64,000 nt of DNA from Diorhabda sublineata (Eukaryota > Arthropoda > Insecta > Coleoptera > Chrysomelidae), in NCBI RefSeq assembly GCF_026230105.1, contig NC_079484.1, positions 10,307,805 to 10,371,804 on the forward strand. Reading direction: 5' to 3'. The notes under the pieces were generated by a model. It had not been told where the DNA came from and ran no database searches. It saw only the letters and a program-made list of their open reading frames with translations. The translations under genes were made by a program, and so were the position numbers. Position 1 is the stretch's first letter. Each line of letters begins with the position of its first letter. Positions 46,701 through 59,431 of this stretch are shown here, piece after piece.

Positions 46701-48439
46701 ACAAATCTGCTGTACCATAATGACGAGCATACGACATGGCATCTTGAGCATATTCGTGCATATGCCGAGGGCTTCCGATGTATGTTGCTGGAAGAATAGT
46801 CATCCGACCGACATTCTGTGCATTTCCATCAGTATTAATCGCATCTCGAAGGTGAATATACTCTTCAGATCGGAGTTTGGTTTGATTCAACCTGATGAAT
46901 GTTAATCTCTCCGTTTCAATTTTAACATACATGTCAACAACATATTTGTGATATAATCGCCGACATTTCAATATGTGATTATCTTCATTTTCCCGAATCA
47001 TTAGGCGGTATGAATAATAGTTCATTGAACTGACTTTTCTGTTGGTTTCAGAACCTGTAAATAGATTTTGTTTTAATAACATTCAAATATAAAATTAAAA
47101 TACATAATATAATGACTGAAATATTATCGCCATAGCTAAACTAATATTTTAGTTACCTGTAATGGGATTTATCACTTTTGTTGAGAAATTGTAGCCATCT
47201 TCACCTTGCCAAAATATAATGGGATATTGCAGTGCATCATATGAGCGGTGTGTTTCCTTTATACGTTGTAATTGATCATTCCGACGATGTAAAACAATAT
47301 CACGGGATTCCAAGTTTTCTACAACTACAACGATAGCAACTTCATCAATAGTTGGTGCATTAAAACGTCTTGTATGTTGACCTGCAGATGTTTTATCAGC
47401 TCTGATTACAATTTTGTGATTATCGGATGGCATCAGATCCAGGGCAGTCTTAAACAATATAATCAATTGATTGTGTTGATGAAATAAAGTTTGTAATTGT
47501 TCTATAATAGACCTCTTTACTAAATTGTTATGTGCACAACGCAGATCAATTTCTTGTGGTGAATTGCCCATAAAATAAATTTGCAGGAATTTGTTGTCGC
47601 TATCTGACACTGGTAACAGTGAACCTGCTCTGTGATATATTTGCCCTTGTATCTGTAAATAAGAAAAATATTATGGTGTGGTATAAATTAATGGATTGTC
47701 AGTGACCAAACTTAAATAATATTTGATCTTAAAAAGTATATATTTAGTTTTAACTAATATATATCAAATATATAAAATATAATAAAAGTGTCACTGAAAC
47801 TGAATCACCATATAATATGATGACTAAGTGATATATTTCGTAATGATTAAGAAATTGAAGATAAGTGACACATCTTAACTTTCGTGACAGAAAATTTTGT
47901 TCGCTAAAATAATTATGAGTAACTGCTATAATACATACCTTGAAAGTTGGCATAAAATTTTCCCGAACTACATTTGTTGCCCCAAATGAAGTCATTTGAA
48001 AGCAATTGTTATATTGTTGGATATGTGTCAAAAAGTGTATAGAATCTGTTCCTATTCCTGAAACCAATGAGTACAATGGTTCTGGTGGTGGATACAATGG
48101 TATTAATTTCACTTTACCATTTGCGCAACACAATCCATTGGCTTCGTTTTTGTATTTTAATGCCTTACAGTGTGAGCAAACCGAGTTCATAGAACCAATA
48201 ACAACACATTGGTAGTTACTGTAGTCAATTGACACATCGTAACTGAAAGCAGCTCGATTCAAACTTGCGCGATTATTAGTTGAATGTCGCGCTCGCGCTT
48301 CACGCGTTTGTGATATCCGAATTCTTTCACGTTCATTTCCGTCGTCACGTTCTTGTGCAGTACGATTAGATCGGTAATTAGCTTGGTTTGTAGCATTTCT
48401 GGTTAGTCTACCTAAATTGCTTCGTCTTATAGGAGGCAT
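43742..48439 (-). pseudogene. Helitron Rep-helicase (HUH nuclease plus PIF1-like helicase), three exons
   Basis: Exon 1 (48439..47939) starts MPPIRRSNLGRLTRNA and has a Cys/His cluster (VCSHCKALKYKNEANGLCC). Introns at 47653..47938 (GTATGT...CAG) and 47055..47156 (GTAACT...CAG) keep frame. Exon 3 holds LFITFTCNPQW, the HUH motif GLPHAHILIWL near 46500, the two-tyrosine motif KYICKYV near 46080, Walker A GGTGKT near 45000, the DECTM motif near 44770, GDFRQTLPV near 44650, and a C-terminal helicase block with FAMTINKLSV ending at 43742. Lesions are stops at 46582, 46093, 45358 and 44105 and a one-base deletion near 45080. At 44105 a CGA-to-TGA change is likely. Rep nicks and joins single strands; the helicase unwinds. 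The order is standard; this copy is inactive. Confidence 0.9.
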
Positions 48440-49139
48440 ATCAAATATACATTATTTTTTCACTAATCACAAACTAATCAAACACTAACTAACTAAACAC
48501 TCTGCAAAAAACACGATATACGAATTTGTTTCGTGTATCAGTTGACAAAAGCAAACTCAGTAGATTAGGTAACAGACAACTTTTATTTTTTTTTTAATTT
48601 GATATGACTTGAAGTCAAATCCTTTTAATCTGTACGAATTGTTTTTTTTTAGCCGTACGAATTGTTTTTGTTTGGATATTAAAAATAATAAAACACTGTT
48701 GCTAACGCGATTTTTGTTTGACTGATGTAATGACGTGGAAACTGCTGCATTTTATCTCGCGTGCCGAAACTAATACAAAAGAAACGCGAGTTTCGGAACG
48801 CGACATTAAACTCCTCCAACTATGTATTCTGTGCTCCAACGCACACACACACATTGTTTTGATAGATATGATCTTTGACGTTAGGAACACACCTACATTG
48901 CTTAGACAACAGTGAGTGCTCAAATTGACTACGTTTTAGTTACAAATCATTTATATGGGAAAAAGAAAAGAGCTATTTTTAGGGTTTTTTCCAGCAATAA
49001 TTCTAATTTTTCTCGCCGTAAAAACCATCCTTGAACTTCAACGAACATTTTAAAAAAAGATTTGGCCAAATTGGTCCAGGCGTTGTTGAGTTATGCGCTT
49101 ACCAACACATTTTGCGATTCATTTTTATATTATAGATAT

Positions 49140-50385
49140 GGATCTGGATTTTTGTTTGGAAAAACAATTTTGGTTATACACGCAGACTTACATGCGTACT
49201 CCAACTTTTCATATTGCTATGAAATTTGTCTGTACTATATAGTTTACTGAGATAAAATTCTATAGAAGTTCATGGAAGTCCACACAGACTGACCATAACA
49301 TTGAAAAATGCCATACTATATTGAAGAAACTTGTATTGGCTGACGAATCAAAGAAAAAGGGGAATATTAGAAAAACGTAAAGTCTTGGAAGTATTGATGA
49401 ATTAAGTTGGGATAGAAAAAGTGTAATCGTATATTAATTTTTCTTACAAATAAAATTTATTAATAGCAATATATAGATATTTATTATACGAATGATTAGA
49501 TTCATCAACAGCTTTCAAAATCACTATGTTGCTAACGATGTGAAGAAACACTGGAATTATCTTAATTACCATAATTAACAATTCATAAACTGGCAACTAT
49601 TAGAAATATCAAAGGAGATTTGTCATTTGCTGGAACTAAATGTACATTTCGAAACTTTCTGTTCTAAACTTTGGATGATTATAATTGTGATGACCTTTTC
49701 AGGCAGTTATATAATTTTTTCATACTCGTTCTTATTATCGTACTGATTGCAAAGTGTACGAGTGACATAATTATTAAAAATACTATCTTTTACATCAAAG
49801 TTATTAAAATCTGGAGACTTGGTTCATATATTGCAATTACGATCTATATTATCGGTTTTTTCAACTAATTCAGCAAAGTTTGATATATACGTACAAAGTG
49901 GATTTTTTAATAGGTTATCAGTTATACCGGTTCCAAGCACGATTCTGTTTGAAACACCAGGAAGTGAACATTATGCCCGTATATTGAAAGATTTATTATT
50001 TTTGTATTAAACTATTATAAATGAATAAAGTAATTTACTTAACTTTTATTTATTGGATCTGAATTATACAAAGTGAGTTTTATATATAGAACGCCTCAAA
50101 GTTACAATAAATACTGTACATTTAGATTGCTACAATTGAATAAACTCATTTAATTCGAATATTCTTTAATAATTTATGTGCTAATACAAATCTCGTGACA
50201 AGGTCTAGTGTCAGTAAATTAGTAAAAAGTTTAACTAAACTGGTGCAGTAAAATATTTATCCAAATCATGGCGCAGAAAACCTACAACAACCTACAACCT
50301 ACAAGACAAATCCTTAAATATTTGTATCATGTTAGAAGTATATCCTTATTTGTGAAGTAAAAAATTACGAGTTCTAGAAAATATA
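49140..50385. other. AT-rich flank of the Helitron, nothing recognised
   Basis: Short frames at 49671..49868 and 49819..50010 are hydrophobic chance translations without a family match. Confidence 0.4.
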
Positions 50386-50389
50386 CAGT

Positions 50390-50930
50390 ACATGCTCAAA
50401 ATGTTGTCCTTCAATACAACAAGCCATTTGATTTTCAAAACCTTGCCATACATTTTGCAACATACCTGACTGCTCAATTCAAAGATGCTTTTTAAGAGAC
50501 CCCACAGGAAGTAGTCTTAAGGATTCATATCGGGTGATCGCAGGGGCCATTTGACAAAACCACGCCTTCCAATCCATCTTCTGGGAAACACATTATATAG
50601 GTATTACCTCGCACAACACGCATAGTGAGGTGGAGCCCCATCTTGTTGTAGTCAAATATTGTCGTTTGAGATATTTTTATCTGAAATTTTCTTATTTCAA
50701 ATGTAATTGAACATTCTTACTTGGATTTGGAAATATATAAGCAAACTCAGGTATAATATCATTTTCTAATAAATCTAAATACACTGGACCATTTAAATTA
50801 CTCTCAATTAAAAATGGACCAATTATTTTGTCGCCTATTATTCAGTTTTTTGGGATATTGAGTGTGGGATTCACGCTTCCAAGGAGGATTGTTACGTGAC
50901 CAGTATTTACAAATATATCTATTTACGTTT
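50390..50930 (-). pseudogene. IS630-Tc1-mariner transposase fragment, related to 7175..7627
   Basis: The reverse strand gives NNRRQNNWSIF then FKWSSVFRFI, a degraded N-flank. It then gives LQQDGAPPHYACCARYLYNV, RRWIGRRGFVKWPLRSPDMN, a stop, and DYFLWGLLKSIFELS. It follows the 7175..7627 protein block for block, including QQDGAPPHYA and RWIGRRG, though it is clearly a different and older member. No inverted termini were found. It is non-functional. Confidence 0.7.
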
Positions 50931-51329
50931 CCATTTATACAAAATTTGGCAAATTGGAAAACATAACTTTACTTAAAAATTTGGATCGTTTTTATCGGCC
51001 TCTATTTATGATTATCTGAGATTAGTAGTAAACAATTCACGCTTTGTTTTATTATACAGATTATTTGCTTACATAAATTCCTAAACTAAATTTTACATGT
51101 TCAACAATATTATGAACGTAATTTTGGTTTCTATAAGCTTTGTCCTCGCGTCGGTTCAACAGTTCATATTGGCTTTTTATGACCTTCGTTAATAACCACC
51201 ACATTACCCTCTCTTTTGCTCTTTTGTACTTCTGTCCTTTACTGTTTATGTTGTATGTCACACTATTAATGTTCAGGTCCTTCACGTATTCTAACTAATA
51301 CTTAAACGTTATATTTATACAACATGTTT

Positions 51330-52330
51330 CCATGAACTGTTTTAGTTTTATTTTCATTAAGTTCGCAATATAAGCCTCCTATTTTTGTTATTCGAAATGG
51401 ACCTAGATATTGACAGTAGAATTTTGTTCCAGCCTTTTGTATGAGTTTTGCTTACTTTTCTTTTCCCTATCTAATTTATACTTTATTAAAATCTGTCTAC
51501 CGCGGTTGTATGCGTATTAGAATTTGTACTGATTTCGTTGTGATACTTCCCAAAGTCATACAGTGACTATATTATCGTATTGAATTGTTCTGGTATGTTC
51601 GGTTTTCTCCCATACACTTACTCAAATGGTGTGTAACTGTGATATATGTTTTGTGTTGTATTGTAGCAGTAAGTAAACATTCTAGCATACTCGCACCAAT
51701 AATCCTTCGTTTAATTTATAAAATTTCAAACATACTCGTTAAATGTTCTGTGAAGTTTTCCGCAACTTCGTATCGATTCATGGTGATAAAAGCTAGAAAA
51801 ATTATGATTAATACATAATAGTTCTATTAATTTGTTCATAATTTCGTATTTGTATTCCGTTCCCTCATTCGTTCTCATATCTTTCATTAGGCAGTAAGTT
51901 GATATGAAGTTATCGAATATTCATATCAAAATTGTCTGACATTATTTGTCTTTAACTGGCATCATACTTGTATACTTTATGGGTTCACATAACTTCGTTG
52001 TAAAGTAATTATTTCCTCTCGACAAATGGTCCTACTCTGTCTGTATACGCAGTACCAAATGGTTTTATGTTTCTGTGTCCATTATGACAAATTTCTTTCT
52101 GTAGCATGGTTTCGCTTTGTTTACCTGACAACCGTGACACTTTTTACTCAATTTCTAACGTCTTTTCCATGTTCCTCCAACTAAAATTTACTCTAATTTT
52201 ATTCAGAAATCTCTTATTTCCTACGTGACCTCCAAACATAGGACATATTTTCTTTTTTTTGTTCGACCTTCGACGTTGCAAACACGTACTTGCATATTTT
52301 TAAAAACTTTATTACTTCTTTTAATAAATT
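51330..52330 (-). pseudogene. gypsy/errantivirus-type integrase relic
   Basis: From about 52250 downward: GHVGNKRFLNKIRVNFSWRN, KKCHGCQVNKAKPCYRKKF (zinc-binding head), then KVYKYDAS. The catalytic core remnant is GTEYKYEIMNKLIELLCINH, FYHHESI, LHRTFNEYV, CYNTTQNIYHSYTPFE and VYGRKPNIPEQF. This follows the integrase of insect gypsy retroelements. Frames change repeatedly and stops are common. Integrase joins retroelement DNA to the genome; this copy cannot. It probably belongs to the same decayed element as the gag head at 52707..52928. Confidence 0.65.
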
Positions 52331-52706
52331 CTTACACATCTTGAATTGTCATTTCCATATATCTTCATTCTTTTTACTTCGTTTTCAACCGACAGCTTGT
52401 CTAGCCTTTCCAACGTTCTTCCAAGTCGAAGTTGTTTACTTCGGTATTTGAAGCTTAACAAAATTTCAACCTGCTTCTGATCTGTAAGCTCATTCTTAGT
52501 GAGAAGGCTATGTCACCGACAATTCCTATGCCTTATATTCCTGCGTATATCTTTCGTTTTTTTGCGTTCTATCCTTGGGCATCTGTGCTTTTGTGATTGC
52601 TAAAATGTGCGAGTTATCTATGGATAAATCTTTGATTTGTTTTATCGATATTCATGAAATACTATTTGCATGATATTAATTACCTGTTACGAACTGTATT
52701 TAAAAA

Positions 52707-52928
52707 TTATATTCTTCGAGATCTAACCTTATTTTCCGTTGTGATCAGGCTCCTGGCTTCGTCTGTTCGTTTCGTATTGATTAAAAGTACTGCATTATTA
52801 TCGTTACCTATCGAATTTAATAGGCTTAGTGCGTATAGAAAGGATTGCAACTTACTCGTTTCTCCATTTAACTCATCCGGTAGCACATTGCTCGCAAAAT
52901 TAAAAAATTCATTCACACTCAACGTCAT
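52707..52928 (-). pseudogene. gypsy gag N-terminal fragment
   Basis: An ATG frame reads MTLSVNEFFNFASNVLPDEL, then NGETSKLQSFLYALSLLNSI, then LLINTKRTDEARSLITTE. This is the capsid-like N-terminal region of insect gypsy Gag (LP-x-EF-x-G-x-x-x-x-L-x-x-FL). It ends where pol-derived sequence begins, so the gag tail, protease and polymerase are deleted between it and the integrase relic. Confidence 0.55.
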
Positions 52929-52989
52929 TGTCTCACTTACTTATTCCTTCGAATATTTCCGAGCTGATTTCTTAAAAAAGTAGTCTAGG

Positions 52990-55225
52990 TATTTGAATAC
53001 AACAATTTCTCGCTTGGAAAGACTTGGACGTTTTATCTTTGATTTTATCAAAATATCTGTGGCAGGAACTTTGCTGTATTTTGTTGATATTATCCCATTT
53101 TTCACTAATTAGATTAATGAAATTATTATTTATTAGATATATTGTTTTATGACCTTCTGGGTTAATAGCCACCAAACAACGGCTAGCAAATTGAAATGAA
53201 TTTTGAATATGTTTAATCTGTTTTGATTAACAATAAGAACCCATTTTACTTTTTGACAAAAAATTAGTAGTAGACTAGTTGATGATGATGAGTATTGTTT
53301 ATATGAAATAAAATTAGAGTTTCCCTGAATATCTTCGTTGAAGAATAAATTTAAATACACTGTCGCACTTTAGTTAAGTTTTTAACACCAGGAAGTTGGA
53401 GAGGCAGGTAAATATATTCATTCCGATAATGTTTTATATACAAAAACTAAGCATGATTTTTCATATGCATTCATGACAACTATAGAGCTCTACTGTATAA
53501 AGTGACGTATCGGCATGCGTATTCCCTTTTTATATAATACAATCATAGGAAATTTACATTAATCATAATTTCTTACTACTTTGACATTGACAAGCATGAA
53601 TTGTAAAACGGAGACCCTGCCCATCATTATTTCAAAACATGTTTTGTTAAATAATCATTGGGTCTAATAGTGTGGTTGTATCATCTCGTTAGAACCATGT
53701 GTTCGTATACTTTATTGTATTTTGAGAGAAAACATTAATCTTTCCGAAAGAAAGGAAGTAACCGTCATCGATTGGTGTGTATCGTTCAAAGTTTGGGAAA
53801 AATCGTTGGGAAACTATAGCAAACATATGACTATCCGTCATATTTCATTTAAAAATATAGGGTGTTGCTGAAATTGATGATTCCAACATCATTCTTTTGA
53901 ACTATTCTTATCTAATAGGTCAACATATCAGAAAACTAGAACTCTTTGAAGGTATTAAAAATAATAAAACACCATATAATTCGATATATGAAATATCAGT
54001 TCCTCGAACTGTTAATTGTGAAGGCAAGATCAAACGCCGAAGAGGGATTGGAACAAGAAAAATGTCTGAGAAGTAAAAACAGACCCACATGATACACAGT
54101 GGGTATTGCACGCTGCAAGGAATAGAGAAATTATAGAAAGTGTTATCGCAAACATCCAATAATGGAATTAGAAGAAGAATAATATAAAGATATCTAATAA
54201 CAATAATATGTATGAGATCTGGATATTTAATACCTTGTAACGAATAATTGGGTTTTAATAGTAAGGATTTACTGGAATCGGCTGCACTGAAAAAGTTAAT
54301 ATTTATATTATAGTGAAAATTTTTTTGTCAATACATCTGATAACTTAATGTTGATAAACACACCAAGAAATTCCAAGTAAATTTAAAGTCTCCCAAGACT
54401 TAAATGTTCTTTCAATGAACAGAAGTTTACATTGCCATTTCATTCAATAATGGCTACTGTTGACTTTGCGACAGATTAAAAATAACAATTCAACAATTCA
54501 ATGATTTTCAACCGCTTTTCTTTTCTCTATTTTTCTTATTAAGTAAATTAGAGAGAAAATAATAGCTTCCAAAAAGTATTCGTAACTTATACTTATTGTG
54601 ATGGAAGCTATGGTACGTTTATCTTTCTCATAATCTGTATTAAATTGTTCCATGCAATTCTCTCCATTTATACTAACTCAAAGTTTATTAAAAATGATAC
54701 GTGCACTGGTTTATTCAAAATTAAATATGAACTGCAATAGCAGTTTGTTCCATTCTAAGTAATTTCGCTGTTACAAATAATAATTTACGAATACAGAATG
54801 TCGAGCTAATTATCGTCTATAAGCGGAATTTTTTACAACACAATTGACAAACTTGACATTTTAAACTGCTTTAAGTTGCAAAATTTTCATTCTTTGTACT
54901 TGGCCTAATAAACCAGTACTATAAAAATATTTGTTCAGTTTGACCAATGATATTTTGTCTTACATGACTGATGACCTGGAATAAACAACAACACTATTTT
55001 TCCTGATTGATTTTCCTATCTTGGGTATTATAAAACTCAATGAAGCGATTAACTTGTCATAATTATTTATTTGTCTGTAGTAAACTAGATGATTTTTGGT
55101 CACCCAGATTTGGTTTAATTTTATTAAATATAAGAATAATACAATATAAATGAAAAATAAGACATTTATCCATTTTTTATAAACTTTGTCCTACATTTCT
55201 ATTAGTTTTTCTGACAAGATATCTC
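52990..55225. other. AT-rich DNA, no gene recognised
   Basis: Open frames at 52972..53175 and 53133..53360 may belong to the non-coding leader of the gypsy relic. Nothing else is supported. Confidence 0.35.
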
Positions 55226-55229
55226 ATCC

Positions 55230-55625
55230 TAATTTCTCCCTCTACTACGGCGCTTGGCTCTAATCCTGTTAGCCATTAAAGAAATTGAATTTTGGACGTA
55301 CCTCATTAGAAGCTAATTAAAGTCTCTAGGAGGAGGATGTCAATGTTTAGCTTCCCTCCCTAAATTATCCCACAATTGATCTAAGGGACTCACTTTGGAA
55401 GATCGTGCAGACCAATCCAGAATCCTACTTGCTTCAAGTATCCGGTAACTATTTTTTGGTATGTAGATATGTAGAGGGACATTAACCTGAATCAGAATGA
55501 ATTGGTCTTCAATAAATGAATCAAATGGGATCACAGTCTCTAGCAGTACTTTCTCGATGTACCTCCAAGTAGTTAGAGCCCCATTATCAATGAAACTCAG
55601 TTTAGTTCAGGCGGGAGATTCATTC
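55230..55625 (-). pseudogene. Tc1-like transposase relic with lost catalytic residues
   Basis: The reverse strand reads WNESPA, then GALTTWRYIEKVLLETVIPF, IEDQFILIQVNVPLHI, SRILDWSARSSKVSPLDQLW, DNLGREAKH and PPPRDFN. It follows the Tc1 core, where the pattern is W-x-Y-I-x-x-VL, F-x-x-DNA-x-PH, LEWPA-x-SPD-x-NPIE-x-xWD-x-LGR. The second catalytic Asp appears as Val in IQVNVPLH and the Glu as Asp in PLDQLWD, so it is inactive even where open. Only the C-terminal half is present. Confidence 0.7.
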
Positions 55626-56089
55626 CACCTTAAACTACAACTGATCTCCTTTCGACAAATAAATCAAATCCAAGTCTTATCAATGGTTTGGAAAGATTAG
55701 TTCAATGGACTACACTCTTTGTAATAACCAGATTATCCACAAAAATGAAAATAATCCTGAGATCAACTGAGATCCTGAGACCAACATACCCCAACAGTTG
55801 TTTCCAAATCTTTCTTTGATAAATGAATATTTTAGGGATATTTCATTCCTATCTGAATTGTTGTTACTCCTGTGATGTGTTATTGCCTTCATTAGTCAGT
55901 CTACTACTGTCCTAAATAAAAAGTAAACAACTTGTCTTGGGGTCTGCTGGATCCCGGTACTATATTGCTGTGTGTGTTTTTGAAGTTGTGAGTTTTTGTT
56001 TATATGTGGGATCAGAAAATATTTAGGAGTAAGTGACGTCAACAGTTCAGGAACCTTATTTTGTGATGACAGTTACGCCGATCCTGATT

Positions 56090-57545
56090 TCTTTATTGAA
56101 AATGATGACTCATGAACCTCTAATCGAAGAAAATTAAGACATCGACGAAGGAGAATGGAGTATTAAAAAAGAGGTAGGTCAACGAAATTGATTTAAGGGA
56201 GGATTCAAAAGGCACTATATATTCAATCCACCAAAGAGCTAGAACGCTGTGATAGGGCAACATAAAGAAACTTTGTCATACACTTGCCTGGTCCTAAGGG
56301 ACCTGTTAGAGAAGTTAAAACACCTGGAGATGCTTTCAAGCTTCTTATTGATGATACTTTGATGGAAGATCATCGAAGAGATCGACAGACAGATACATAA
56401 CATTGGAAAACAGTCATATCATAGAAACAAATGTGAAAAGAAAATGATTGCTTGCACAGGGCTTTTGTACTTGGCTGGTGTGCACAAAGATTCAAAAAGA
56501 AATTCGGAAAAGCTTTGGTTACCTGATGCCTAATACAGGAGTACTTCTTGCGCTTTGATGATAAGGCTACTAGGCAAGAGAGGGTACAAGTTGATCGTTT
56601 GATGATGATGAGCATTGCACGATTGATGTACAACTTCTAGATTATCGTAGTCCGTGTGGATAAAGAGTATACATAAAGTCAAAATTAGACTGATACGGCT
56701 CAACTATTGTTATAATGAACGATTTTCGTCTAGCTCTAGTCTAGTTACTTGTTTAACGCAATTCATAACACTGAACAAGTAGAAACTCTGGAAAAGGAAC
56801 CTCTCACCATGTACTATGTCAGTGAAGTGTCTCAACCCATATACGAAACAAATCGCAACGTAATAACCGACAACTTGTGTTCAGTAAAGTGCTACTTGAC
56901 CACAAACTAATAATGGTTGGAACCATGAGAGCCAAAAAGACGGATATACCGTATTCTTGAATTCCAAATCCGCAGAAGAATCGTTATTCGCTTTCGATCA
57001 TATCAAAACCTTAGTTTCGTTTACCTCTGAAGAGAAAAATATGTTATATTGCTCTCCACAATGCATTAAAGTGCAAACGTGAATGAGGAAAGCAACAAAC
57101 CTGAAATAACTCTCTTTTATAAGTCTACCAAAGGAGGGACCGACACATTTGTAAATTGTTCCATAGGTACAGCGTCTGAAGAAAAACAAAACGTTGGCCA
57201 GTGAGATTTTTTTTCGGAATGTTTGATCAATGTGGCGTCAACTCTATGATTCACTGAAGATAATCCTAAACTCTCGAGAAGAAGGTATTGGCAAATGCTC
57301 GCTAAGAATCTAATCAAACAATGACTATATAAACGCTTGGTAATTCGAACTATTCAGAAGAGGAATCAAACAGGCAATCAAAGAAATTCTGCAGATCTCT
57401 GCAGAACGTCCAGATGCAGATGGCGACGAGCCTCCACGGTAACGGCGTTGCTCTTTATGCCCTCGAGCATAGGATAAGGCTATAATGTGTGAGGAGCATC
57501 GTTCAATGCTTTGCAGGGAATACGAATGTAATGCTCAAGTTTTTT
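56090..57545 (+). pseudogene. piggyBac-type transposase relic
   Basis: Forward-strand blocks in order: LPGPKGPVREVKTPGDAFKL, KMIACT, LYLAGVHKDSKKNSEKLWLP, RFDDKATRQERVQVDR, VLLDHKLIMVGTMRAKKTDI, EESLFAFDHIKTLVSF, then PEITLFYKSTKGGTDT, KQNVGQ, and a C-terminal cysteine-rich finger RRCSLCPRA, stop, then DKAIMCEEHRSMLCREYEC at 57443-57530. This is the layout of piggyBac transposases, which move DNA between TTAA sites. Frames change at least six times with many stops. Neither terminus nor a TTAA duplication was found, so only the coding relic is marked. It is an old element with an unusually readable zinc finger. Confidence 0.75.
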
Positions 57546-57549
57546 CAAA

Positions 57550-59400
57550 TCAATAACTATAATGTGTGAAATAAATGTAGTTTAGAGTGTGTAAACGAAA
57601 ACTGTTCTTGCAGATTCCATGAATTCTTATCTTATACCTATTTTATTAGTCTATTTTATTAGTGCCCATGTCAATGGGATATCAAAAGTTTGGTAAATTT
57701 CAGAGTAAAATTTGCCATTTTGGCAGGAGTTTTATAAGAAAACTCTTAAATACTTTCATGCTTACAAATATTTAAAGATTTTCCTTGTTTATAAACTTTC
57801 AAAAAATATAATTGATTAGTTTTAATCCTGTTTAAGAAATCTCAACATTGAATTTTTTGAAAAATAGATTAATTTTTTATAAATCAAAATATATATGTTT
57901 CTCAAAAATTCTCTAGTACTCTCTATGTAAATGCTTTACTGGCCAAAAATGATGATTTCAGCTGTGGAATAATTAATTTTAAACATTTTTGAAAACTTAT
58001 GGTAACAAAAAAGAAAATTATAAAGGGATTCACGAGACCCTAGGATTATATTTCCGTTTATTTTAGTAAATGATACACAAAAAGGTTAACTTTTAATACG
58101 TCTTTTTAGCGAAAGTTTATTTAAAACCATTAATTAAATTGTAACGTACATTTGACCTCAATAGGTTATTTAAAAAGTGATAGTACTGTGGGTGAAATGT
58201 ACCTATTTGTGTCGCAGATTTATATATTCACAAAACCTTGACATATTTAAATAACTATAAGCCGTATAACAAATTCAGTTATTTTGTAGAAAAATGTTAA
58301 TAACACCTCAATATGTTTGTCACTAGAAATTTCAGGACATTATTTCTCTCTCTAATGAGACATATCTATTAATAACGTGTACTAAAAATTGAGGTGAAGG
58401 AAACCAAGAACGTCTCATTAAATCTGATTGAATCTTAAAATAATAGTTTCGCTAATAATAAAAAAACGATTCAAAGAGGTCTTTTGCAAGACATGCGGTG
58501 TCTACTTTGCTTGTGTAACTTCAGAGACACAGGTAATCACTGCAACTACTACTTTTATGCATCACTCAAAGCTGAAATATTTCTATCACAAAATGAGTTG
58601 TTGTCATATTCTTCTTATATATTTGAACAGTTCTTGAATTATAGAGTAAATTTATGCAGACGGTTCATCCTACTAACTGAATTTATTCTACTATATACTA
58701 TACTAAATTCACCAAACTATTCACTATTCACTAAACTATCAACATTAAATACACTCAACTATTCACTAAACTATCCACTAACAGTTATTACTAAACCTTT
58801 ATCTTATTCTTAACACTATAATTTATTTGGGGAAAATTTACTTCTAGACCAAGCTGCATACCTGAGATGTTATCTCAAAATAGAGCCCAGAATTTCGGAA
58901 AAAATTTGATAGGCCTTAAGAGATTGTTAATGGCATTAAGTATTAAGGAAGTATTAAGGAAAGTCAGATGAACAAAAACTTGTTTTAAACGTTATTCAAA
59001 AAGTAACAAAAAATGCAAGAGTTATCTATAATTTCAACATTAGAAAATGTTGCTCTTTGAGGAATCACATGATAACGATATTTTTCCACTCTTCTTCTAC
59101 AGTTTCCTTCACGAAAACCTAAAACATATCCTTTTAGTGTTTGATTTAGAATTATCCACTTATTTAAAAAAAATCTTATAATTTATTTACTAAAAGAACT
59201 GGATTACAAATTATCCAATTTAATGTTTAAATTCATATCCAGCTTTCAACTCTTCAAATAACATTGTTGGAAACATGTCTTTATTTACCCAACTTTCTCT
59301 TGAAAATTATAAAGTGGCATGGAAAATTACAAGAGTAAGAAAAATTTTGGAATTAAATTATTCATTGTATATAAATAGAATTTCTTAAATCAACTGACTA
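57550..59400. other. AT-rich DNA, nothing recognised
   Basis: Imperfect ACTATTCACTAAACTAT-type repeats occur at 58690..58800. No gene is supported. Confidence 0.4.
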
Positions 59401-59423
59401 AATCAACTAAACAACAATTGACT

Positions 59424-59431
59424 GTATAGGT
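59424..59431. repeat. 8-bp target site duplication, left copy (hAT)
   Basis: GTATAGGT, repeated exactly at 61927..61934 on the other side of the hAT element. Confidence 0.9.

Larger units (their letters stand above)
43528..49136 (-). mobile_element. Helitron with both ends (5.6 kb)
   Basis: In minus orientation the element starts TCTATAATATAAAAATGAAT at 49136, after an A, and ends CAGCTAG at 43528, before a T. Helitrons insert between A and T, begin TC and end CTRR, so both ends fit. An 18-base hairpin sits 11 bases before the 3' terminus. Inside, the Rep-helicase gene occupies 43742..48439, preceded by about 700 bases of non-coding 5' sequence. Ends and order are intact but the coding gene has lesions. 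The structural ends would still be recognisable to a related Rep protein. Confidence 0.9.
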
